A stretch of 64,000 bases of DNA from Dicyema japonicum. Lineage: Eukaryota; Dicyemida; Rhombozoa; Dicyemidae. The first letter of the stretch is position 1. The number at the start of each line of letters is the position of its first letter. Position numbers and translations under genes: made by a program. The DNA lies in contig RDEW01000032.1 in assembly GCA_011109175.1 (NCBI GenBank), positions 527,334 through 591,333 on the forward strand. The letters are read 5' to 3'. Positions 55,640 through 64,000 of this stretch are shown here, one piece after another. Under the pieces are notes generated by a model, which searched no databases, was not told where the DNA came from, and saw only the letters and a list, made by a program, of their open reading frames with translations.

Positions 55640-56135
55640 GGGAGGGAAGAGAATTGCCGTTCAGCAAATGGCAAAAAATATTGGGTCTGACTTTCGATAC
55701 GCACATGAACTTTTCGAGACACTTCACTAACGTGCTGAACAAATGTGAGAAGAAAATCAACCTTCTGAAATGCCTAACAGGTCTATGGAAAATTGGACAT
55801 CACCCTATACTTAAAACGCTCTACTCACAGTGCATCGAACAATGCATTTCATATGCGTGTACTTCATGGGGACCACTGGCCTCTTATACGAACATCCAGA
55901 AAATTTCCGCAACTCAGAAAAGGGCCTTCAAGCTAACGGAGAGATGGTATACAGGGGAAAACATTAATTTACCGACGCCCATGGAGAAACTAATCGAAAA
56001 AAACAAGAATGGACACAATGCCAAAAAGAAAGTGCTCGTCCGCAACGTACTTGTGTAGGCTCAAGGGATCAACACCGAGAAAAGAAGAGAGCTTCAATCC
56101 AAATCGTCGGGATCACTTAGTTTAGTTTTTTTCGG
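55640..56135 (+). pseudogene. LINE thumb and C-terminus ending in GIT
   Basis: The 134-codon frame 55654-56058 has 'KILGLTFDTHMNFSRHF' (residues about 8-24), 'CEKKINLLKCLTG' and 'QCISYACTSWGPLA' (residues about 69-83), the standard post-palm region of Jockey/CR1-type LINEs. After a shift near 56060 a Lys/Arg-rich frame ends 'SIQIVGIT' with 'gggatcacttag', the same ending as at 9.2, 9.5 and 49.0 kb. The palm is missing (5' truncation). Confidence 0.7.
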
Positions 56136-56454
56136 TTTAACAGTGGTCTTTGGAATTGATTTAATTTAAAAAATGTTGCTATAACAGTGATGACTTTAAT
56201 GGAGATAATATACCATGTGCTTTCTTCGAGACATGTCGAAATCTTTTGGAAGGTTTCATAACACGTTGACAAAACAACAAAATACATGTCAAAAACAGTC
56301 TCACTTTTAAACAGCGAAATAGTTTAAAATAAAGGTTTGATTGAGGAAATTTTAAAATAACGAGCTCACATGTTTCGAGAAAAGATCCTGGCTATAGGAG
56401 ACATAACTATATTTTATAAAAAAACTGAAATTTACACAATTCTTGACTATTCGT
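56136..56454. other. No recognisable feature
   Basis: AT-rich, no frame or shared repeat seen. Confidence 0.3.
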
Positions 56455-56610
56455 AGGTCTCTTTCCTTAGAGCACTTGGGTGTCTATTGACCAAAGCCTC
56501 GAGGGAGCGTCGGGAAACCGAGTGGCTTTTCCAAAGGATATCCCTGGCAGTAGTCAGAGGTAACAGCCACTCGATCATATCCGCTGGACTCAGTAATTAA
56601 CTACTCATGT
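56455..56610 (+). pseudogene. RLE-type retrotransposon, last C-terminal residues
   Basis: The plus frame 'RISLAVVRGNSHSIISAGLS' ending at a stop parallels 'RIGIAVVRGNAYSVMSSAAL' near 24470-24530 and 'RISLAILRGNN' at 47.8 kb. Only about 45 residues remain. Confidence 0.65.
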
Positions 56611-56759
56611 TTCCTAATAAATTCAAAAATTCGTAGGCAATTATTGCTATATAACATATCCAGTGAACATGAGAGACATTGTACACCAGTTCTGGAGATA
56701 TTTCAATCATTCTCTTGGTTGAGGGTTTTCCGATTATTTGAAAGAATAAATCAAAGCAT

Positions 56760-56835
56760 ATTCAATTGAAGTAGAACACAGACGCCAAATTTCTTAGAGC
56801 GAGTAGGGATCACACGATTTGTTAGTCTGGGTTTA
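56760..56835 (+). pseudogene. LINE 3' end with GIT
   Basis: 'NFLERVGIT' followed by 'cgatttgttagtctgg' resembles the other GIT endings, though here the codon after Thr is not a stop. Very short. Confidence 0.35.
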
Positions 56836-57039
56836 CTTGGTTCTTGAAAAATGCTTCATTTCATTTGACGAAAAAAACAATTTTCAAAAATAGCACAAGT
56901 CACCACAAGAATAATACAAGAAAAGATGAAAATAAAGATCGATGCTAACTGCATCCAATATCATAATAATCCGGCTCTTCGTCCAGTACGAGGTTGTGTG
57001 TGCTTAACGGATGAATATCGGGCGAAAATAAATATAATT

Positions 57040-57726
57040 TTTTTCGTCTGGACCTAGTGACCGTCGCAAACGTGACCATGGAGGATTATTTGTTCTGAAC
57101 GTCTTGTTACGGGTTCGGATCTCGCTGCTGTTCACCTGGTAAAAGGTTTCACGCATCTACGCTGCAGAAATGGTTTGACGAGTGACGCCGTCATCAGTGG
57201 ATACTCACTGCGGAACTGGATTGTCTAGAAAGGACACTCACACAAGAAAAAGAAAAAAGAAGTGAAGATCATTCCCTGGTTCTACGATTAGTTAAAATTA
57301 ACTGTTCTTTACTTAAATCAAGTGTGTGGCCTGCCTATGCGAGCTATAAATACTATGGCTCTCGTGAAAAGGCTTTATTATTATGACTAGTTAGTTTAGT
57401 TTTTACCAAGGTTCTTGGAAATTTTTATTAGATAAAATGCTTTAAAAAATGAAAATATAATTTTGCCCAATAATAGAAAGGTTGAGATAAAATAATAAAA
57501 GTGTTCCAAAATAAAAGAAAAATTGAAATGTGAGAATATAAAAATAACTTTGCTATTTTCTGCAATTATTAAAAAATTGATTTTAAACCATTATTATATT
57601 GGTGGACCTTTCCAAAGAGACCAGTTTTGGCATACCAAGATAGAGGCTATTTGGACACATTTTTCGTCTGGACCTAGTGACCGTCGCAAACGTGACCATG
57701 GAGGATTATTTGTTCTGAACGTCTTG
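57040..57726 (+). repeat. Identical 67-bp direct repeat flanking a 553-bp insert
   Basis: 'tttttcgtctggacctagtg' through 'ggaggattatttgttctgaa' to 'cgtcttg' is identical at 57040-57106 and 57660-57726. The insert between begins exactly with a 5'-truncated SINE. The second copy reads on into an open frame, so it is probably the original. Confidence 0.9.
57107..57385 (+). repeat. tRNA-derived SINE
   Basis: Begins inside the tRNA-like head ('acgggttcggatctcgctgc'), then the core 'gacgccgtcatcagtgg', 'gcggaactggattgtct', a polypurine tract, 'ctgttctttacttaaat', and the tail 'gctataaatactatggctct' ending 'aaaaggctttattatta'. It is close to the reverse complement of 7201-7465. The family thus has a tRNA-like head, a unique body and a short TTA-repeat tail. 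Confidence 0.9.
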
Positions 57727-57895
57727 ACTTTCCGTGATCGATCAAGGGCGATTCTACCGACCGTACATAGCTAAGATCTTAAGGAACTCAAGAGACGCCT
57801 CAAAGACGGGGAAAACATCTACGGACTAATAGACGAAACAAAGAATCGCCAGAATTTGAAGAAGGAAACTAAGTCATTTGATCTCTCGTGTTGCA
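57590..57895 (+). other. Unidentified coding-like segment
   Basis: The plus frame (from within the 83-codon 57523-57774 frame) reads 'DQFWHTKIEAIWTHFSSGPS', 'FRDRSRAILPTVHS' and, after one stop, 'LKELKRRLKDGENI..LIDE'. It is basic and lacks a recognised motif; a LINE or DNA-transposon remnant is likely. It contains the second copy of the 67-bp repeat. Confidence 0.3.
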
Positions 57896-59056
57896 TATGC
57901 TTTACTACGTATGACATAAACGTCTTTTTTCAATAATCTGAATTTTTATTGATACAAAATATACAAAAACTTCTAACCGAATGGACAGCAACGAGATTCG
58001 TATCATGAACTATCTGGATTTTGATCCGGAAAAAATTACACTGGTATTAAAAAAATAACGCAAAATCAATAAAGTTCGACCTCGATTTGGAACACAAAGA
58101 GTTCTAAAAACCGAGATTGTTCCAAAAATTGAGGTTTTAACCTGAAAGTTAATCTCTTCCTCATACAATAATTCTTCTATGAATTCTGATACGTTTTTAT
58201 CGCTTTGATCATTAGGATGTTTCTTTGTCCTTTTTAATGAGTGGGCCAATAACTGCTACATTTTTTAGTCTCAACTGCTAAAATAAATCGGGAACCTTTG
58301 AATCTAACAAATTAAAAGTATCTTCTTTTTCTCAAGAGTTTCAATCTTTGAACAGATGTTCCCACAAATCTCAAGTGATCTTTATCTTTTTATATTGGAG
58401 CTATTGTTCCAATGCTTGTTTGAAGTGTTGTGCTAATAATTTGTGAGAATATATTTTTTTCGATAGCGAAAAGTCATTTCAAGTTTTTTTCGGGAATTAG
58501 GCTCAATGCTACTAGGAAATTGAGTCAACTTGAATCTTTATTTAAATTAAAATAAATAAGCCATTAAATAAGCCACAATTAATTAATTTTCTTCCAAAAA
58601 ATTTTTTGTATTTGTGTACATTTTTTGTATTTATATAGTTTTTTCCCAAAGGATAACAGTTATTCAACTTTTCGGAGTTGATTCTACTTATGTTCAATTG
58701 CATGAGTATATTTAATAATATAGTATTATCGTGTGCAACGATCAATTCGATAATCCAGAGGCGTATGATGCTATATTTAGTATAGACATAAGGCATTACC
58801 TGGTTCTTCTATATATCTTTAAAATAATAACTTGTGTGTGTTCGAAAGTAATATATTTAGAGGAGACAGGAGACAGACAGCACGCCGACGTAAACAACAT
58901 GTATTTAATAATGTTATTTCAGACTGCAGTGCCATTGCGGATAGGAACAATGTACTTGGCATTTGCGGAGTTTAATACTAAAATTTAAACTCACTAGATC
59001 GGTTCTTTTTTCAAGGATATATTTTATGGAATAAAATAATAATAACGAGTAAATTA
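57896..59056. other. Unidentified; AT-rich
   Basis: Minus frame 58010-58249 (79 codons) and plus frame 58731-58988 (85 codons) have no recognised motif. Remaining sequence is AT-rich. Confidence 0.25.
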
Positions 59057-59395
59057 ACTAATTAAGCGTATTTTGATCCAGATTGTTGATAATCCCTCTT
59101 CTCTTAGAAGAAGAGTGTGCCATAACCTCCCTGTTACTCTGCATCTCCACATCAGATTCAGTCAAAATATCTCCGTTAGAGTCCAGTGGGCTGTCCTCAC
59201 GGCATGCCAGTTCCACAAGTTGGGAGGTAGCAAAGGCGTACTCTTCATCGTATACCCTCATCCCATGCTTATGTTCAATGAGCATACTTTCGAGCGTTCT
59301 CTTCAGCACAACCGATTGGATGTAAGTCCTCGTTGATTCTTCAATAGATAATTTATCCATATGATTCTTGAAGCATCTTGTAATGTTAATTAATT
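59057..59395 (-). pseudogene. EH-HGM coding fragment, copy 2
   Basis: A 100-codon minus frame starts 'MDKLSIEESTRTYIQSVVLK' and contains TLESMLIEHKHGM, then an acidic, Ser-rich C-terminal part. 'YIQS(V/I)V.K.TLESML(I/M)EH(K/R)HGM' recurs at 62554-62880 and, damaged, at 25125-25215. Not recognised; an acidic transposase tail or a small host gene family are both possible. Confidence 0.4.
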
Positions 59396-59599
59396 TAAAT
59401 TTATTATAATTTAATTAATATTTATTTCCTTTTTAGAATAAATATTAAATTAACGTAAAAACACTCAGAAATTGATGTTACACATATCCGGTCTACTATC
59501 AAGGGCGGAGGCTCCCAGAGATCTGACGGACATGTCTGTTATGGCGCACAATTCAAACTAACTTATCACATTCATGTATTAAAATATCTTATTTATATC

Positions 59600-60060
59600 T
59601 CATAATTGAAAAATGACAAGAGCCCGTACCCGGATGGTCTCAGTGGAGAATTCTTCAATATGGAAAACAAAAACTGCATAAAAGCAACGCTCGCATCTTA
59701 GACGAAATGTAAAGAACCTGCAGCACTTGACTATTGGTAGATTCATACCTGTCTTCTTACCATAGCGGCTTCGTAAGGGCAGATTGACTTTGGATGTTGC
59801 GTGGAGCCACTAGTTGATGTGCGCAATGGTCCAAAGGTTCTTTTGATGACTACCATTTTTGAGATCGACGTGTTAAAGGTGTAGACTGGGGAAATCAGAG
59901 AAATTCGTAACAAGTTAAGGCTTCCTTGATAGTGCACAGTCAGGCGAACTAAGACACTCCTAACCGACACGCACCTAGATGTGAGGATCAGGGAACCTCC
60001 TAAGACGATTCGTGACAAACTTTAGGAGTTGTCTCACTGCACAAGATCAAAAAAATCTGG
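59600..60060 (+). pseudogene. APE-type LINE, RT fragment
   Basis: Plus-strand pieces in order: 'SPYPDGLSGEFF' (RT entry, about 59620-59655), 'LRKGRLTLDVAWSH' (about 59770-59815, equivalent to the FRRKRSTADIVWTH motif at 51.5 kb), 'TTIFEIDVLKV' (palm strand, catalytic Asp; about 59847-59880) and 'TKTLLTDTHLDVRI' (about 59950-59990). This is the same RT family as 51190-51600 and 19680-20090. Many stops and shifts. Confidence 0.6.
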
Positions 60061-60139
60061 TCTGCTAGTAAAGTGCTCGATGTGGATAAGTGTCGCCTAT
60101 ATAAGGGAACCAGACATTTGTGTAACAAACAAATATCCT

Positions 60140-60210
60140 CGGGTAGGGCCGCGTACTTTGCCGTTTTGACCCCTTGGTCTTCTCAGCGGCAGAACAGACT
60201 CCAGAGGTAC
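60140..60210 (-). pseudogene. Trace of RLE-type retrotransposon
   Basis: 'gtcttctcagcggcagaaca' followed by 'gactcca' matches 'ggccttctcagcggcagaac' near 48000 (coding for CSAAEK in antisense). About 60 bases only. Confidence 0.4.
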
Positions 60211-60706
60211 TTTTGAATAACCATTGGAATCATTCACTCACATTAAGACTTATTTTTGTGAATTTTTTGAAAATATAATTGTATGATCCTCGCCTATATA
60301 ACTGATGCAAAGTTGCCTTTCACGATATCAATGGAGATTAATTGGAAGAGCTATCGGGTCTAAAGCACAAGTGGTCGAGTATATCCTGGGGTTTTAAACA
60401 AAGAAATAATTGCAAGGACCACCAATGACTCTAGAAATTGTGAACTTCTCAGTATCGTCAGTTAGACTCTGATGGCAATCAACCTCCTTATGTTGGTGAC
60501 GTCAAGGCAACTAACTAACAGCTACAGAACCTGTAAATTATTATTACTTCACTTAAAGAGAATAAGACAAAGTGGACAAATCCTTAACGTGTCATTGTTA
60601 TTTACAAGATCTATGTTATGCTGCATAGAATAACGTTGACTTAAAATTGATGTCATCACGTGATTTAGAATTCTCATAGAGTTTTCCATGTTATCAATTG
60701 TGCTTT
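60211..60706. other. No recognisable feature
   Basis: Short frames only. A minus frame of 67 codons (60549-60752) begins in the SINE tail and is not considered a gene. Confidence 0.25.
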
Positions 60707-60766
60707 TATTAGTAGCACTTTCACGAGAGTCATAATATTTATAGCCTCGCATGTGCAGAAAAAATA
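60707..60766 (-). repeat. SINE 3' tail fragment
   Basis: The reverse complement 'catgcgaggctataaatatt' followed by 'atgactctcgtgaaag' matches the tail of the SINE copies at 57330-57385 and 7201-7260. The head and core are absent, so this may instead be the 3' end of the LINE that mobilises the SINE. Confidence 0.55.
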
Positions 60767-60959
60767 TAAGAGTTAGTTAGCATGCTCCAAGTTCTTCTGT
60801 TCTTAGCTAGGTCCCTCAGTGAGTCCAGATAGTCACCAGATGCCAATTTTTTTTTTCACGGCTTTCAGATCGTTTTGTAAAACGACCGGGAGGGTTGTTC
60901 TCGGTCTCCCATTGTGCTTTTAAGAGCTTTTATAAAATATTCGATAATAATATTTTTAA

Positions 60960-61530
60960 CATTAAATATTATTTAAATTTAATTTAATTACTAGTGGGTT
61001 TGTGCCGTTAGTGATAGCGGACCAATCCATGCAGCACAGGAGTACTCGATACTCGGTAGATCAAATCTAACGATGGCCGGGAAGATATTGAGTAGTGCGC
61101 TAAGTTTTGAGAATTCCAATTTTCTTTTGCATCCTGCGGTTACCAGGTCCACTTGATGAGTGAATGAAAGAAGAGGATCCAGGATAACCTCAAGGATTGA
61201 AAACGTTTAACTGCAATCACGAGATCATTCGCATACGATGAAAGAATTGAGTTTTTAGTGGATCGGGATGGGAACTCACTGAGGAACATGTTGAATAGCA
61301 TTGGTGACAACAATTATCTTGTGGAACTCCATTGGAAGGTATCGCGGTTTTGCTTTTTGGTTGTTTGCCACCACTTGGCCCATTCAACCGTTGATGAAAT
61401 TACGAGAAGAAACCTTCCCCGTTGTGTAGATTAATCCTAGACTCAAACCTAACCGCAGGAAAAGGACTGGTATGGACACCAGAATCGCTTAATTAGACGA
61501 TAACTCTCTTATCCTTCTCTCTCGTCTTTT
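60960..61530 (-). pseudogene. LINE reverse transcriptase fragment (Jockey/CR1-like)
   Basis: Minus strand, in order: 'INLHNGEGFFS.FHQRLNG' near 61430-61380, '(P)SNGVPQ' near 61345, 'NAIQHVPQ' and the shifted 'CYSTCSS' reading (equivalent to SPMLFNMFLSE) near 61305-61275, a degraded YA(N/D)D near 61230, and thumb '(S)IEYSCAAWIGPLS' near 61055-61015. The arrangement is that of Jockey/CR1-type RT. The palm Asp is altered and frames are broken. Confidence 0.65.
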
Positions 61531-61734
61531 CTGGGTTAATAAATTAAATTTGTTTATCTCATTTGCTATTGAGACTTGGAAAAATACTCGTCCACAAGCG
61601 GACGATCGAGTCGATGATACAAAGGGTCAGCAAGGATCAACGTTAGACTCGATGTCTTCGATGGCGTATCTCGATAACTATTGTGACCGGTTCTAAATGT
61701 GGTTAGATAGATGATTTTTTAACATAACAAACTC

Positions 61735-62250
61735 GTTACTAATTAAACAAGGAGAAGTCCAATGAGTTTTACTAGTTGATGGGTCTGGTATAACGAGACA
61801 CCATATGTCTCCTCTTTAAATTATTTTTTTTCAAGTGTGTAATATTTTTTCAATAGATCTTGCACGTCTTTCATAACAAGGGTAATTTAGATTTTAAATC
61901 AAGTCCATATGCCAGATAGTAGCATATCTCTCTATCTATCGAGAAGTTCTACAAGATTACTTCTCTCATCACTTTCAGACTATCCTTGGAAGCCATAAAT
62001 CAAGAATGAACATAGATAAAAGTTTTTTTTGCAACATCGCTGTAGCTTTTTCCTGTTTTATTTTATGTAATATATAAAGGAACCCTTCGATTTCACACAA
62101 ACACCAAGATATTTCAACTGTTCCATGCATTTGATTACTCCAGTATTAATACAAATTTTTGACTTATTTTTGTTATTCACAATCCATGAAACAGTGCATT
62201 TTTCAAGAGATAAGGATAAACCTTTATCTCGAGATGACTTTTTTACCTAA
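61735..62250 (-). pseudogene. LINE RT thumb with family X-like 3' tail
   Basis: Minus-strand phrases 'LSLSLEKCTVSWIVNNKNKS' (about 62225-62165) and 'MEQLKYLGVCVKSKG' (about 62130-62085) are the post-YxDD thumb of a LINE. The 3' end at 61735-61830 ('gagacaccatatgtctcctc', 'tactaattaaacaaggag') resembles the tail of family X (36835-36930: 'gagacaccgcatgtctcttc', 'aactaaacaaggta'). If so, this fragment shows the RT that copies 1 and 2 have lost. Confidence 0.5.
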
Positions 62251-62553
62251 AGATGTCGAGGACCTTGGTAAAACGTCCCACTTACCCATAGGACCCCTTA
62301 AAATCAATTTTTATAAAATTTAAAAAAATGTCAAACACATTGTAAAATATCTCGTAATGTTTATTGATGAATTTATCCAAAACCTGAAAAAATTAATTGG
62401 AGGCCATTTTGAAAGAATCCCTTTTGAATGGGAACCTTTCTTTCTCTCGAACGTAAAAAAACATACCTCAGAATAATAAACCAAAAGTCAGAATTAAACT
62501 ATTTAAAATTGATTGGCTGTATTAATTTATTCTTTTTAGTTTTGAGCCATTCC
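62251..62553. other. No recognisable feature
   Basis: AT-rich; nothing coding-like. Confidence 0.3.
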
Positions 62554-62880
62554 TTAGCTCTCTAACTGCAATCTTTTGGTCACCATCATCAATCTGATCT
62601 TACTCCAGCATTTTTGTTCCATGAGCACGATTCCGCCATCCTCAACTTGTTGTAGAGACTTTCGTTGTAGGAAATGAATGACCTCACTAACATCACTCTC
62701 TTGAGAGTTCATCCCATGTCGGTGCTCCATTAACATGCTTTCAAGAGTTGTCTTTGACACAATAGATTGAATATATGCCCTCAGAATTATATCCACATCA
62801 AAATCATCTATATATGACTTGTAGAACTTACTTGCAATTCCCTCCCAAGTCTTCTTTGAACCTTCAGGGCTGAGCACTCT
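62554..62880 (-). pseudogene. EH-HGM coding fragment, copy 3
   Basis: A 107-codon minus frame reads 'KKTWEGIASKFYKSYIDDFD', then 'AYIQSIVSKTTLESMLMEHR' and HGM, then a Gln/Glu- and Lys-rich tail. It is the longest copy and reveals the upstream 'TW..I..KF.KS.I' segment, reminiscent of the 'AW..I...(C)F.K' stretch of Tigger C-terminal regions. Identity remains open. Confidence 0.4.
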
Positions 62881-62895
62881 TAGTCACCCCTGAAA

Positions 62896-63237
62896 ATGAT
62901 CCATGACTGGATTTCCGCAAATGTCATCAGAAGCTTTGGTACCAACAAGCTTCTGGGACGTCTTCCCCCGAATATTGACGGAAGCCAGGCTTCTCTACAG
63001 TGGGAAATTCTTGTCCACTTCGCACGCCTCCTATGTGGATACCAAATGGATTTACGTTCCTATCTGAACAAAACTTCTTCCACTTGCCCATGATGCTTTC
63101 TCGACGCCAGAATACGGGCATCTCTTCTCCGGACCTACCTTCGAGTTATGCACAGCATCAAATAATCTGATGGATCTCTTGGAGCGTCCGCTCTTGTCTG
63201 TGAATGTTATTGTCAGCAATCGGTTTCCCTCACTCGA
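62896..63237 (-). other. Unidentified coding-like segment
   Basis: Frames are open on both strands; the minus strand (phrases 'GNRLLTITFTDKSGRSKRSI' and 'GVEKASWASGRSF') reads most like a protein. It may be the upstream part of the EH-HGM relic. No motif recognised. Confidence 0.25.
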
Positions 63238-63305
63238 AACTGGGGGTAAATTAATTTATTGTTAACAGCTAATTAAGTGTGTACAGTTGACACAGTGGCA
63301 GAAGC
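63238..63305 (+). repeat. Interspersed repeat family B, partial copy 4
   Basis: 'taatttattgttaacagcta' then 'attaagtgtgtacagttgac' resembles the first 70 bases of copy 2 (28254-28320), with the 'cccggataca' block changed. Weak. Confidence 0.35.
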
Positions 63306-64000
63306 AGAAAGTCATTTCAATGTCACGCATACCTATAGAAATGGAAATAAACGTCGAGTTCTTGACCTGTAGTAGCCCTTCTGTAGAATGGAGAAAAAAT
63401 TACTAATCTACCTGAAAACGCATTCCATTTCATATTCGCAAGAAAATGTGTTCAATGATCTAGCTCCTCTCTTATCAATCCTTTTCCATCTCATGATAAA
63501 CACATCGACTTCTTACAACTGTGAGGACTTTTTAGTAGAGTTGAAAAACAAATGAACCTTTCCATGCAATTTCACCATTGGGTGTCATCTGAGACATGCA
63601 GATTACATGTTGCCACTAAAGCAAGAGAAAGTAAGAAAAGGAGGAAACTTTTTACAAATAGCTATTTCTGAGATATGTCCACTAAGCTACTACTTCCAAT
63701 CAACAAAAAAATTACTAGAAAATTAGATTGGTCAAAACGTTAATTTATGAAAATTTAAAATACATTATAAAAGTTTTTTATTATTCAAATTTATTTAAAA
63801 TAAGAAAACAACTAATGTCATTTAGTTAAGAGGCCAGGATTGCGTAAAGCTTCCCCCTGATCACCGTTATTTCAAGTTTCTACTTAACTCAAAGTTCTTT
63901 GAGGGATTTGTATTTTTTCGAAGCGATTAAATTATTAGAATTATGCAAAATATTAGATAATTTTACTCAATTTATTTTTCACATAATAATTAAATAATCC
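63306..64000. other. No recognisable feature
   Basis: AT-rich to the end of the window; no long frame or shared repeat. Confidence 0.3.

Overview
This is AT-rich eukaryotic, most likely metazoan, nuclear DNA. It has no operons, no bacterial-style genes, no rRNA or functional tRNA gene, and no intact protein-coding gene that I can recognise. Almost everything with coding character is a decayed transposable element: fragments full of stops and frameshifts, on both strands, often 5'-truncated. The genome could belong to a small invertebrate or animal parasite with a heavy LINE load, but the species cannot be named from the sequence. All family assignments rest on motif reading by eye.

The main residents are: (1) a non-LTR retrotransposon with a reverse transcriptase (RT) and a C-terminal restriction-like endonuclease (RLE; C-x-C...H...C knuckle, then KRPD...D), like R2-type elements. 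The best copy is 22.8-24.5 kb (+), with relics at 5.0-6.6, 32.2-32.8, 36.4-36.7, 39.0, 45.0-45.9, 47.8-49.0, 54.3-54.6, 56.5 and 60.2 kb, and a likely 5' end with a PHD-like finger at 34.9-35.8 kb. (2) A LINE with an AP-type (APE) endonuclease and RT (3.8-4.8, 19.7-20.1, 49.8-51.6, 52.0-52.8, 59.6-60.1 kb). (3) Other LINE RT or C-terminal fragments (8.7-9.5, 16.2, 21.5, 25.6-26.5, 29.4, 40.3, 53.5, 54.6, 55.6, 61.0 and 62 kb). (4) An ORF1/zinc-knuckle LINE whose two copies (20.6-21.5 and 36.8-38.1 kb) share one internal-deletion layout. (5) pogo/Tigger DNA transposons (7.1-8.6, 11.9-13.2, 22.4-22.8 kb, plus a terminal repeat at 13.8 kb). (6) A retroviral-type integrase and a hAT-like fragment (26.7-27.7 kb). 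(7) A tRNA-derived SINE family (7.2, 11.6, 31.4, 57.1 kb and a tail at 60.7 kb), one copy of which sits inside a Tigger element with an 11-bp target-site duplication.

The 32.9-38.6 kb interval has an unusual cluster of nearly identical local duplications, two single-N gaps and a 1.5-kb inverted-repeat-bounded block. Part of this looks like unmerged assembly overlap. Candidate host exons are few and weak (29.8-30.6, 33.3-34.2, 46.75 kb). No coordinated gene system is visible. The window reads as nested transposon debris, and its interest lies in the repeat families and their structure.
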